50,824 nucleotides of DNA from Mesorhizobium jarvisii (GCF_003601985.1 NZ_QZXA01000023.1:1-50824); one strand, 5' to 3'. Counted from the first letter of the stretch, positions 8,424-16,316 are shown. Notes: a model not told the origin generated them from the sequence alone. A program made the numbers and translations.

Positions 8424-9242
8424 ATGAACGACCGGCTGCGCCTCACCATTCTCGGCTGCGGCTCGTCGCCAGGTACGCCGCGCATCACCGGCGACTGGGG
8501 CAATTGCGACCCGAGCAATCCGAGGAACCGGCGCATGCGCACGGCAGCTCTGGTCGAACGGATTGCAGCCGATGGCAGCCGTACCACCGTGGTCATCGAC
8601 ACCGGGCCGGATTTCCGTGAACAGATGTTGCTTGCGTCGGTCAAACGCATCGACGCGGTCGTCTACACGCACCCACATGCCGACCATATCCACGGCATCG
8701 ACGATCTGCGCGGCTATGTGCTCGAGCAGCGTCGGCTGATCGACATCCATGCCGATCAGCCGACGATGCTGCGCTTGCGGCAGGCGTTCGGCTATTGCTT
8801 CGAGACGCCGCCGGGCAGTTCCTATCCGCCGATCGTGCGGGCGCATATTATCGACCACACAAAGCCTGTGATGATCGAAGGTGAGGGGGGTGCCCTCGCC
8901 CTCGAACCGCTGCCGCAAATTCATGGAGACATCATCTCGCTCGGCTTCCGCATCGGCGGCCTGGCCTATTGCCCTGATATCAGCGACTTTCCCGACGCCA
9001 CGGCCGACCGGCTGCGCGGCCTTGAAATGCTGGTCATCGACGCGCTGCAATACAATCCTCATCCCAGCCATCTGTCGCTCGGCCAAGCGCTCGGCTGGAT
9101 CGAGAGGCTCACACCGAGGAATGCCGTGCTGACCCACATGCACGTGCCGCTCGACTATGCTACGGTCAAGGGCGAAGTGCCGGCCAAGGTCACCCCGGCC
9201 TATGACGGCATGGTGATCGAAATTCCCTATGAATCAGCGTGA
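8424..9242 (+). CDS. MBL-fold metallo-hydrolase (PhnP-like)
   Basis: A 272-residue protein of the metallo-beta-lactamase superfamily. The metal-binding motif HxHxDH is seen as HPHADH in VVYTHPHADHIHGIDDLRGY. Further ligand regions are LPQIHGD, YCPDISD and LTHMHVPLDY near the C terminus. The start region TILGCGSSPGTPRITGDWG, with Cys residues after it, is like PhnP phosphodiesterases and related RNase Z-type hydrolases that act on cyclic phosphates. No phosphonate genes are nearby, so the substrate is unknown. The tatD-mbl pair is common in rhizobia. Confidence 0.88.
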   Translation: MNDRLRLTILGCGSSPGTPRITGDWGNCDPSNPRNRRMRTAALVERIAADGSRTTVVIDTGPDFREQMLLASVKRIDAVVYTHPHADHIHGIDDLRGYVLEQRRLIDIHADQPTMLRLRQAFGYCFETPPGSSYPPIVRAHIIDHTKPVMIEGEGGALALEPLPQIHGDIISLGFRIGGLAYCPDISDFPDATADRLRGLEMLVIDALQYNPHPSHLSLGQALGWIERLTPRNAVLTHMHVPLDYATVKGEVPAKVTPAYDGMVIEIPYESA

Positions 9243-9624
9243 TACGAACGGGCTCTCATGAAGGTGTTCTGCTCTTTGGGGCGAATATCAGCAGCGTTCC
9301 AATCCGTTCATAGCCCATGCGGGGATAAAGCAGTCACGACGGAAACAGCAAAACCCGGCCGCGCATGTTGCTGCACGGTCGTATCAGCTTCCTCGGCGGC
9401 GACGTAACGTCGGCTGTTAGCTCAAGGCAACACGCCTCGATCGAGTCAAACCTATGAAAATCAGCGGCAATTCCCAGATGCTGGCCAACGCATAAGTTCC
9501 ATAATCTATCTTATGCAACTTTTGTATGCGCACGCTTCGTCCACGCGCGGCCCCGGATAGCCTGCGAGATTCAGCCGAATGGAGTCTGTTGCGGCCGAGA
9601 CGAAACGAGGAAATGGCGGCCGCC
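9243..9624. other. non-coding stretch between the core run and the cyclase gene
   Basis: I find no convincing gene in these 382 bases; short frames on both strands lack ribosome sites and conserved-looking sequence. The one structured element is the inverted repeat GCATAAG (9490-9496) and CTTATGC (9510-9516), separated by 13 bases. It lies in an AT-richer patch about 110 bases beyond the cyclase stop codon and could mark transcript ends, but it has no T-run. Confidence 0.5.
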
Positions 9625-12600
9625 CTACAGCGCGAGCTTTCTTCGTCGCCCTCGAGCCTGTCGTGCACCGACGACAAAGCCCTTTTGCGCGCACAGACGC
9701 ACAGCGTCCGCAAGCGCTGCATCCGCTTCCTCCGGGAGGCCGGCGATGTGGAGAACCTCTCCAAGACCGTCGAGGACGAACGACTGGAGGAACAGAAAGT
9801 CCGTCGGCTCCGCGATTGCGACAGCCTCCCGGGCCATACGGAGAGCTCCCTTCACATCGCCCTCACGGACCGAGATCTTTGACCGAACGCATCGCAGCAG
9901 GCCTTGCGAGTACGTGTCGTCACTGCCGGCGATCCCCTCGCCCAACCGAACGAACGCCTCGGCCTCCTCGTACCGGCCTTGGACATAGATGGCCTGGGCG
10001 AGGATGCCGGCAATCGTAGGCAACCATGCGAACTCGCCCGTGCGTTGAAGGGTCCTTACGCCCCAGCGAAGCTCCCGCTCGGCGGCTGCCGCGTCGCCCG
10101 CCCAGAGCTCGGCCAGGGCGCTCATCTCAGTAAGAGGTCCCGCGCTCCACACGGTCAGTGCGACTTCCTCGACCATTGACCTCGCCTGCGCTATCAACTG
10201 CCGCGCTTCATCGAATCGGCCGCGCATCGCCTCGAGATTCCCCCAGCTGAAGAGCGCCGCCGACATCGCCTTGCGATCACCCTGCGCCCTGGCGAGCACG
10301 TCCTTGCACCGGCCGATCGCCGCCTTGACCGGCATACGGCCCGCCCACACGACAAGCGGCACCCATGAGAGCGACTCGAGCCATTCTCTGTCGTTGCCGG
10401 CTGCAAACGCATGCGCCGCCGCGCTCTCCCACGCCTCTTCAGAGGCGCCGAAATTGCATTTCGTCAGATGAAACAGGCCAAGCAAGGACCAACCCTTGGC
10501 CAAGCCGTGCTCGTCGTTCTCCTGCTCGAACATCGACATGGCCTGCCGTGCCTCTCGGTACGCCTCGTCCGCCCACCCCTCGGGCTCTGACAGGAAGCGC
10601 ACCCACAGATCGAGAATGAGCGCATGCGCTTGCAGTCGACGATCGGCGGAGGCGGTCGCAGCCTCACGCATCTGGGCGATGGCGCCACGCGTGCGCTCGA
10701 GGTCGCCGGTCTCCAGCAGTGCAAATGCGAGCTCCGGCAAGAGTGCGAGTCGCCCAGGATCGTCGCGAGGGCCGAGCGAGATGGCGCGCGACAGCATGTT
10801 GACCGCAGCGGGCATGTCGCCCCGCGCGAAGGCGCGCTGCCCGGCAGAAGCCAGCGGCACGCTCGCACGTCGTGCCAGAGACTCGACGCGCTCGTTCGAT
10901 AGACCGAGCTCCGCGAGAGACCTGTAGGCCCGCTCGAGGTGGTAGCCGACGATCTCTTCGTACTCTCGGGCCCGCTCGCGCATCCTTGCCTCTAGCCACG
11001 AAGCGAAACGCTCATGCATGTGGGCTCGTACGCCCTTCGGAATGCCATTGTAGGCCGCGTCCCCGACAAGACTGTGAGTGAAGCGAAAGGCATCTTCCTC
11101 CTCCAGATCCGAGCGATCCGGGTGGATCAGCTGCTTTCTCGCCAGAGACTGAAGCTGGCCGCCGACGCGAGGCCGCTGCTCTTCTGGCGACATCTCCTCG
11201 ACGGCCCCCCACCAGAAGATGCGCCCGATCACGGATGCTCGTTCGATCACAGAGCGCTCCTCGGCGCCGAGCCGGTCCAGGCGCGCGTTGATAAGGGCGT
11301 TGATCGTCGGTGGAATCGTCAGCCTCGATAGGTGGTCAGCCGCCGTCCACGTTCCGTCGACGGCAATAAGCAAGCCGTCGTCGATCAGCATCCGCAGCGT
11401 CTCCTCCACGAAGAGAGGGTTTCCCTCAGCGGCATCGGCGATCCGCGCGCGGGCATCGTTCGCGAGCTCCGCTCCTCCGAGCAAGTTCCGGATCAAGCTG
11501 TCTGTATGAGCATCACTCAGCGAGCGCAGGGTGATGAGAGACGCGTTCGCCTTTGAGGTCATCCAGCCGGCGCGGACCTCGAGCAGTTCAGGGCGAGCGA
11601 GGCAGAGGAAGAACGCCGGTACGCCGCCCAACGAATCGGCGAGATATTCGAGGAGATCGAGGAACGTCGGCTCGGCCCAGTGAATGTCGTCAAACACAAC
11701 GACCAATGGCCGATGCGTCGCCAGCTTGCCGAACAGCTTGCGCACGGCCCAGAACGTCTCTTGAACACCAGGCGTCGCGCGGGTGAGGCCCATGAGTGCC
11801 GACAGGCGTTCGACGACCAGCGCGGCATCGGGGCCTTCCAGCAATTTGCCAATCTTTGCGCGAGCATCGTCGGGCGAGTGACTATCCGTGATGCCCGCCG
11901 CGGCCTTTAGCACCTCGATGATGGGCCAAAAGGTAATACCCTCGCCGTATGGCAGGCATCGCCCCCCCACGACCATCGTTGTCCTTTCGAGTCGGGGAAG
12001 AAATTCACGCGTCAGCCGGGACTTGCCGATTCCCGCCGGGCCCATCACCGTTACGACTTCGCATAATCGAGATTTGACCGTCCTTTCGAACATCTCGCCG
12101 ATTGCGGCGACTTCTTTGTCGCGACCGATAAGAGGGGATTCGAGACCACGGGCAGCGAGGGCCGCGGGTGCCACATCCACGAGGTTCCAGGCGGCCACGG
12201 GCTCTGACTTCCCCTTCACGCGAAGCGGCTCGATCGGCGATGTCATCGCGACATCGCGGACCAGCCGATACGTCGCGTCTCCGATCAGGACCTGCCCTGG
12301 CCCGGCAGCTTGTTCGAGCCGAGCAGCAATGTTGACCGCGTCTCCGACCGCGAAAGTTTCGCCCTGGCTGGGATCCCCGGCGATCACCTCACCCGTGGTC
12401 ATACCTATGCGGATCACGATCCTGATTCCCCAACGCGCCTCGAACTCATCGTTCAGCCGGTGAAGCGCACGAAGCATTGCAACTGCGGCTCGAACCGCAC
12501 GCACCGCGTCGTCCTCATGCAGGAGTGGGATGCCGAACACCGCCATGATCGCATCCCCGATGAACTTCTCGGTTGTCCCTCCGTGACCACGAATTACCGC

Positions 12601-12837
12601 GCCCATCTCCCGAAAGTACTGGGTCATGAGATTGCGAAGCGACTCGGGATCGAGCTCGTCTCCCAACGCCGTCGAGTCGACAATATCAGCGAAGAGGACC
12701 GTGACCACCTTGCGCGTATCGGCGGCACCGGAAGCTCGTTGGGTTAGCGGCGATTCACAGGACGCACAGAACTGCAATTCGGCTGCATTGGCAGATCCGC
12801 ATGTCGAACAGATCAAGCTCCCAAGAGCATATCTCAT
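9625..12837 (-). CDS. class III adenylate cyclase fused to zinc ribbon, AAA ATPase and helical-repeat tail
   Basis: A 1070-residue multidomain signalling protein. A zinc ribbon is formed by Cys10, Cys13, Cys24 and Cys27. The cyclase domain (about 42-220) has metal-binding Asp51 (LFADIVDST) and Asp95 (FIGDAIMAVFG), substrate-specifying Lys91 and Asp166 (AVGDAVNIAARLE), and transition-state Asn169 and Arg173, so it should be active with ATP. An AAA ATPase follows, with Walker A GPAGIGKS at 266-273 and Walker B VVVFDDIHWAE. The last 450 residues are alpha-helical repeats of TPR type. The architecture parallels soluble adenylyl cyclases and similar actinobacterial and rhizobial proteins. ATG 12837 is chosen because the zinc ribbon begins directly after it. 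It is divergent from the small-protein/oxidase/Crp genes. Confidence 0.9.
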   Translation of the reverse strand: MRYALGSLICSTCGSANAAELQFCASCESPLTQRASGAADTRKVVTVLFADIVDSTALGDELDPESLRNLMTQYFREMGAVIRGHGGTTEKFIGDAIMAVFGIPLLHEDDAVRAVRAAVAMLRALHRLNDEFEARWGIRIVIRIGMTTGEVIAGDPSQGETFAVGDAVNIAARLEQAAGPGQVLIGDATYRLVRDVAMTSPIEPLRVKGKSEPVAAWNLVDVAPAALAARGLESPLIGRDKEVAAIGEMFERTVKSRLCEVVTVMGPAGIGKSRLTREFLPRLERTTMVVGGRCLPYGEGITFWPIIEVLKAAAGITDSHSPDDARAKIGKLLEGPDAALVVERLSALMGLTRATPGVQETFWAVRKLFGKLATHRPLVVVFDDIHWAEPTFLDLLEYLADSLGGVPAFFLCLARPELLEVRAGWMTSKANASLITLRSLSDAHTDSLIRNLLGGAELANDARARIADAAEGNPLFVEETLRMLIDDGLLIAVDGTWTAADHLSRLTIPPTINALINARLDRLGAEERSVIERASVIGRIFWWGAVEEMSPEEQRPRVGGQLQSLARKQLIHPDRSDLEEEDAFRFTHSLVGDAAYNGIPKGVRAHMHERFASWLEARMRERAREYEEIVGYHLERAYRSLAELGLSNERVESLARRASVPLASAGQRAFARGDMPAAVNMLSRAISLGPRDDPGRLALLPELAFALLETGDLERTRGAIAQMREAATASADRRLQAHALILDLWVRFLSEPEGWADEAYREARQAMSMFEQENDEHGLAKGWSLLGLFHLTKCNFGASEEAWESAAAHAFAAGNDREWLESLSWVPLVVWAGRMPVKAAIGRCKDVLARAQGDRKAMSAALFSWGNLEAMRGRFDEARQLIAQARSMVEEVALTVWSAGPLTEMSALAELWAGDAAAAERELRWGVRTLQRTGEFAWLPTIAGILAQAIYVQGRYEEAEAFVRLGEGIAGSDDTYSQGLLRCVRSKISVREGDVKGALRMAREAVAIAEPTDFLFLQSFVLDGLGEVLHIAGLPEEADAALADAVRLCAQKGFVVGARQARGRRRKLAL

Positions 12838-12949
12838 TAGCCTATGGACTGTACGGCCAGGCCTTACGGAGGGCAAGTCCGCTCTCTTGACAGACCCGTC
12901 TTAGTCTAGGATATTTTAGGATGGTCTAAGATAACTGGAGGGTGGGGCG
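12838..12949. promoter_or_regulatory. divergent promoter region with inverted repeat
   Basis: This 112-base gap separates two divergent genes. On the plus strand a perfect -35 hexamer TTGACA lies at 12887-12892. A TATTTT at 12912-12917 could be the -10 with a long 19-base spacer. Around it is the inverted repeat TCTTAG (12899-12904) and CTAAGA (12926-12931), with two TAGGAT direct repeats (12907-12912 and 12917-12922) inside. The layout would suit a regulator binding across the -10. I see no consensus Crp site (TGTGA-N6-TCACA). The ribosome site GGAGGGTGGGG precedes ATG 12950. Confidence 0.4.
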
Positions 12950-13135
12950 ATGGCAACAGAATTGCCACCACACGTCAAAAAGTATCTCGACGACATGGAG
13001 GTCTCGGCGGATGCCCTTCCACAGGACGCCTGGGAGACGTTTGCCAGCCTTTCGGGGGGCGAGATACTCCTCCTAAGGAAGCTGCGGAAGGACCTGGAGA
13101 AAGCAGATGTCGACGTCGTCATCAAGGTTCATTAG
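12950..13135 (+). CDS. 61-residue orphan protein at the head of the oxidase operon
   Basis: A small acidic-to-neutral soluble protein, predicted helical, with no signal peptide, membrane segment or Cys. It starts MATELPPHVKKYLDDMEVSA and continues with a helix rich in Leu, Arg and Lys near LSGGEILLLRKLRKDLEKA. The very strong Shine-Dalgarno (GGAGGGTGGGG) and the position 48 bases before the oxidase gene support a real gene. I do not recognise a family. It might be a partner, regulator or peptide substrate of the heme-oxygenase-like enzyme, as small proteins are encoded next to some of those enzymes, but nothing in the sequence proves this. Confidence 0.7.
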   Translation: MATELPPHVKKYLDDMEVSADALPQDAWETFASLSGGEILLLRKLRKDLEKADVDVVIKVH

Positions 13136-13139
13136 CCGC

Positions 13140-13177
13140 GCTTCTTAACCACCGGGATGCTTCTTAACCACCGGGAT
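13140..13177 (+). repeat. perfect 19-bp tandem repeat, two copies
   Basis: The unit GCTTCTTAACCACCGGGAT occurs at 13140-13158 and again at 13159-13177 with no mismatch. It lies between the orphan gene stop (13135) and the oxidase gene. Each unit ends in an ATG: the first, at 13157, is in frame with the oxidase and would add nine residues. The second, at 13176, is out of frame and opens a four-codon frame whose TGA overlaps the ATG at 13184. Confidence 0.95.
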
Positions 13178-13183
13178 GCCGGC

Positions 13184-13873
13184 ATGAGCGGGATCGAGAT
13201 TGGGGCCGCTACTACGCCGAGCATTCGCCTCCGGCGGAAGATCGATCTTGCGGTTCAACCGTACGCACAGTCATGCCGCACCCTTGTGACGCACCCGAGG
13301 CTTGCTGACTTTTGGCCACAGTTCCTGCTCACTCAGCACCAAATCATCCGCGCAACGGTGCCCTTGACCGAAGCAGCAGCGGAGCGGGCGGACAAAATGG
13401 CGGCTGCTGACCCTGCCGCATCCGGCCTGGCCAGATATCTGAAGGAGCACGTCAAGGAGGAGTTGGGGCATGATGACTTGCTGCTCGATGACCTTGAACT
13501 GCTGGGTGTGAAGCGGGCGACGGCGCTGAGCCGCATACCATCTCCCACGGTCGCGAGCCTGGTGGGAGCGCAGTACTACTGGATCCATCACCATCACCCT
13601 ATCGCGTTCCTTGGTTTCGTCGCGTTGATGGAGGGACACCCGCCGACACCCAAGCTGATCCAGACGCTGATCTCCGCGACGGGGTTTCCGCATGCGGCTT
13701 TCCAGACACTCACCGAGCACGGTGAGCTTGATCCCGGACACCGCGATCGGCTCTACCGCACGATCGACGCCCTGCCCCTGACGGCCGAGCACGAAACCCT
13801 CATGGGTATCTCCGCCATGCATAGCGCCACGCTTCTCCCACCCACGATCGAGGAGATCCTCGAACAGGGGTAG
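13184..13873 (+). CDS. heme-oxygenase-like di-iron oxidase (iron-containing redox enzyme family)
   Basis: A 229-residue all-helical protein of the heme-oxygenase-like metalloenzyme superfamily, related to PqqC/TenA and to HDO N-oxygenases and decarboxylases. Likely iron ligands are His89, Glu93 and His96 in EHVKEELGHDDLLLDDLELL, Glu150 in GFVALMEG, and His179, Asp183 and His186 in TEHGELDPGH. This is the typical H/E-x2-H, E, H-x3-D-x2-H set. The family oxidises varied small molecules, so the substrate cannot be named. ATG 13184 is chosen because the earlier in-frame ATG (13157) arises from a tandem duplication; neither has a clear ribosome site. The crp-like gene follows after 12 bases, indicating one operon. 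Confidence 0.82.
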   Translation: MSGIEIGAATTPSIRLRRKIDLAVQPYAQSCRTLVTHPRLADFWPQFLLTQHQIIRATVPLTEAAAERADKMAAADPAASGLARYLKEHVKEELGHDDLLLDDLELLGVKRATALSRIPSPTVASLVGAQYYWIHHHHPIAFLGFVALMEGHPPTPKLIQTLISATGFPHAAFQTLTEHGELDPGHRDRLYRTIDALPLTAEHETLMGISAMHSATLLPPTIEEILEQG

Positions 13874-13885
13874 CGAGGCGGCAAT

Positions 13886-14584
13886 TTGGAAATCAAAATG
13901 GCCTCCGGCAACGCGAACGATGGAAATGATCTGCCGCGGCTTGCACGGATTGACCCACGCCTATTCGATCTTCTTTTCAGCGGCTGCAAGGTCGAACGCT
14001 ACGCGGCAGGCCAGCATCTCTTCGTTCAGGAAGATCCATCCGATCGCATTTACGGGGTGATGAGCGGGACGGTGGAGATATCGATCTATTCGCAGGGCGG
14101 CCAGAGGCTGGTGGCCAATATCGAGCTTGCGCACAGCCTGGTCGGAGAGGTTGGCGCGCTCGACGGGCGCCCGCGCACCGCAACCGCCATCTGTCTGACC
14201 GCTTGCGATCTAGCCTCGCTCAGCCGGACGCAACTCTTCGATCGCATTGAAAAAAACCCATCTCTGGCACGGGCCATGATTGAGCTGTTGTGCACACGGC
14301 TGCGTTGGATCAGCAGCGAACTTGGGGATCACGCTTTCTTCGGCATCGAGGCGAGGCTGGCAAAGCGACTGGTCTTCTTGGCTGGCGTAATGGCGGATGG
14401 GTCAGGCTGGATACCGATTTCCCAGTCTGAATTGGCGGAATTCCTGGGCGCCACGCGAGAGTCCGTCAACAAGACGCTTAACAGTTGGCGCAACCGCTCG
14501 ATCATCGCAATCAAGCGTGGTGGCCTGCGAATAACCAACGTCGGCGCCCTTCGTCATCTGGCCGAGTCACAGAACGACAACTGA
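13886..14584 (+). CDS. Crp/Fnr-family transcriptional regulator
   Basis: A 232-residue regulator. The N-terminal beta-roll nucleotide-binding domain (about 24-135) has the phosphate-binding cassette GEVGALDGRPRTA at 87-99, with Gly87, Glu88, Arg97, Thr98 and Ala99 as in cAMP-binding proteins. There is no Fnr iron-sulfur Cys cluster. The dimer helix spans about 130-165, and a winged helix-turn-helix (ISQSELAEFLGATRESVNKT, about 178-197) binds DNA. The TTG start at 13886 has GAGGCGG at good spacing; ATG 13898 is the alternative. It is the third gene of the small-protein/oxidase operon and lies opposite a cyclase, which suggests it senses the locally made nucleotide. Confidence 0.9.
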   Translation: MEIKMASGNANDGNDLPRLARIDPRLFDLLFSGCKVERYAAGQHLFVQEDPSDRIYGVMSGTVEISIYSQGGQRLVANIELAHSLVGEVGALDGRPRTATAICLTACDLASLSRTQLFDRIEKNPSLARAMIELLCTRLRWISSELGDHAFFGIEARLAKRLVFLAGVMADGSGWIPISQSELAEFLGATRESVNKTLNSWRNRSIIAIKRGGLRITNVGALRHLAESQNDN

Positions 14585-14668
14585 TGTTCGCCACTTCGCA
14601 AGGGCGGAATGAGAGCCGCCAAATCGGATCCTGACAGTCCGTAGGAATGTCACTCCCCGCTCGATGCG

Positions 14669-14698
14669 GGAGAGCGGTAGCTCTAGCCACCGCTCTCC
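14669..14698. terminator. hairpin between convergent genes
   Basis: GGAGAGCGGT (14669-14678) pairs with ACCGCTCTCC (14689-14698), a 10-bp perfect stem with a 10-base loop. It lies between the crp-like gene and the convergent small secreted-protein gene and may stop both transcripts. There is no T-run, so the assignment rests on position and stem strength. Confidence 0.45.
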
Positions 14699-14707
14699 AC
14701 TTGTATC

Positions 14708-14980
14708 TCAGTTGCGGCAATTGGGGCTGACAGGGTCATACTGGTGCGGGCTAACCCCCATGCAATTGGAGTTCGAAACGCCACCAGCCAACCCGATCGA
14801 TCCTGTCTGGAACCCATACACCGCTTCTCCTGAAGCCAATGGATGTTGGCCCTTGACCTGTCCCGGGCCCTCGAAGTCACCATTGTCGGCACGAAGGCTG
14901 TGCACGAATGTCGAGTCGATCGCGAACGCGGGCGCGGCAAGCATGAGCAATGCTGATGCAACTGTAATGATCTTATACAT
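14708..14980 (-). CDS. small secreted hypothetical protein
   Basis: A 90-residue precursor starting MYKIITVASALLMLAAPAFA, a clear Sec signal peptide with an AFA cleavage site at residue 20. The mature 70 residues are Gly/Ser/Asn/Pro-rich with two Cys that could form a disulfide: one in NSNCMGVSP, the other near the C terminus (SPNCRN). The Shine-Dalgarno AAAGGAGAT is excellent and selects this ATG over a longer in-frame start at 15010. No family is recognised. It is transcribed toward the Crp-like gene and is preceded by about 400 bases holding nested inverted repeats. Confidence 0.7.
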   Translation of the reverse strand: MYKIITVASALLMLAAPAFAIDSTFVHSLRADNGDFEGPGQVKGQHPLASGEAVYGFQTGSIGLAGGVSNSNCMGVSPHQYDPVSPNCRN

Positions 14981-15026
14981 TTTGATCTCCTTTGTTTGGT
15001 TCCACCACAAATTACGACTAGAACGA

Positions 15027-15110
15027 AAAGTTACCTATCTGCGAAGACCGTCCTGCTCGTTTGATCTTATATTTCTGCTGCAAGATCTTTTCGCAAGGGC
15101 GGGTAACTTT
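15027..15110. repeat. nested inverted repeats in a 408-base non-coding stretch
   Basis: The stretch 14981-15388 contains no gene I can support. Within it, AAAGTTACC (15027-15035) is the exact reverse complement of GGTAACTTT (15102-15110). Inside that pair, GATCTT (15063-15068) is the reverse complement of AAGATC (15082-15087). The two pairs can nest into one long stem-loop, either as an RNA leader of the small secreted-protein gene (start 14980) or as paired protein-binding sites. Confidence 0.4.
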
Positions 15111-15388
15111 CTGTTCTGACATATCCTGTACGCCGCGCACGAATTTGTATGTGAAGGAGTTCACAAGAGGCTGCCAATATGACGTAGGTCGTTTTTCGGG
15201 GCAGTAGTCTGCCCGCCTGTCGAGAAGCGTCTGGAACAGATCCAGCGCGAGATCGACGGCACGACAATCGACTATAATCGCAAAAAATTCAGGGATGATC
15301 GAAGGCGCCGTGCTAGGCGACCTGCTTTGCGGCAGTCGGTGTTACTTGGTAACTTCCCCAGTCCGTGCCATCAAGGACCACCAAGAAA

Positions 15389-16294
15389 ATGTCGCCATCA
15401 TTCCTCGCCCTTCCCGATCGCCTCGCGGATGGCCGTACGCCTCGTGCGGTGATCTTCGGCGCCGGGCACGGCAGCACCTATCCCGGCAAGGACAGCAGTG
15501 GCCATGCGTTGGCGGCCGACGCCATCCGTGCGGCCAGCCAGGATGACGCCCCGCTTGTCGGGCACTGGGATTTCGATCTTGGCGGCCCGTTGTTCGACGG
15601 CAAGCCGGTCTGCTGCATCGATGCCGGCGACATCTCGACCATCCTGCACGACAATGCCGAAAACAGGGCCCGGATCGAGGCGAGGACGCGCGAGGTCCTG
15701 GCCTTGCCGGCCGTGCCGATCCTGCTCGGCGGTGACGATTCCGTCGTCATTCCGTTCCTTGCCGGCTTTGCCGATCACGGACCGATCTGGATCCTGCAGA
15801 TCGATGCCCATATCGACTGGCGCGACGAGGTGCATGGAGAACGCCACGCCTATTCCAGCCCGATGCGAAGGGCAAGCGAGATGCCGCATGTCGCGGGCAT
15901 GGTGCAGGTTGGCCTGCGCGGCGTCGGCAGTGCGTGCCTTGCTGAAGTCGAAGCGGCGCAGCACTACGGCAGCCGTTTCGTGACCGCGCGCGAGGTTCAT
16001 GCACAAGGCGTGGAGGCGGCGCTCAGGCATATTCCGGAAGGCGCACGGGTGGTCGTCACCTTCGACTGCGACAGCCTTGATCCCGGCATCATGCCGGGCG
16101 TGGCGGCGCGTACGCCCGGCGGCCTCACCTACACGCAGGCGATCGACCTGATCGCGGGCCTTGGCAAGAGGACCAGGATCGCGGGATTCGACCTTGTCGA
16201 GCTCTATCCGCCGGCCGACATTGACGGCCTGTCGGCCCAGACCGCCGCGCGCCTTCTGGTCAACGTGATCGGCACCATCGCCCGGCAGGTTTGA
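15389..16294 (+). CDS. agmatinase-like ureohydrolase
   Basis: A 301-residue member of the arginase/agmatinase/formiminoglutamase family, which uses a binuclear manganese centre to release urea from guanidino compounds. Metal-ligand motifs are DAHIDWRDE, and FDCDSLDPGIMPG with the second Asp pair. The first motif, usually GGDHS, reads GGDDS, so the first His ligand is Asp. I believe this is shared by a rhizobial subgroup, but it makes the true substrate uncertain. The signature SSPMRRASEMP replaces the usual HGTPFR region. ATG 15389 begins the conserved part; GTG 15365 is an alternative. The downstream gene is convergent. Confidence 0.85.
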   Translation: MSPSFLALPDRLADGRTPRAVIFGAGHGSTYPGKDSSGHALAADAIRAASQDDAPLVGHWDFDLGGPLFDGKPVCCIDAGDISTILHDNAENRARIEARTREVLALPAVPILLGGDDSVVIPFLAGFADHGPIWILQIDAHIDWRDEVHGERHAYSSPMRRASEMPHVAGMVQVGLRGVGSACLAEVEAAQHYGSRFVTAREVHAQGVEAALRHIPEGARVVVTFDCDSLDPGIMPGVAARTPGGLTYTQAIDLIAGLGKRTRIAGFDLVELYPPADIDGLSAQTAARLLVNVIGTIARQV

Positions 16295-16316
16295 AACCCA
16301 TCGCAAAACTTTCCCG

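Noticed and set aside
9526..10019. Plus-strand frames opposite the end of the cyclase gene
   Set aside because: Mostly antisense to the helical-repeat tail; no ribosome site or conserved-looking sequence.
14596..15103. TTCGCAAGGGCGG occurring near 14596 and again near 15091, as flanks of an inserted element
   Set aside because: Only 13 bases match, no terminal inverted repeats or transposase lie between, and such GC-rich words recur by chance.
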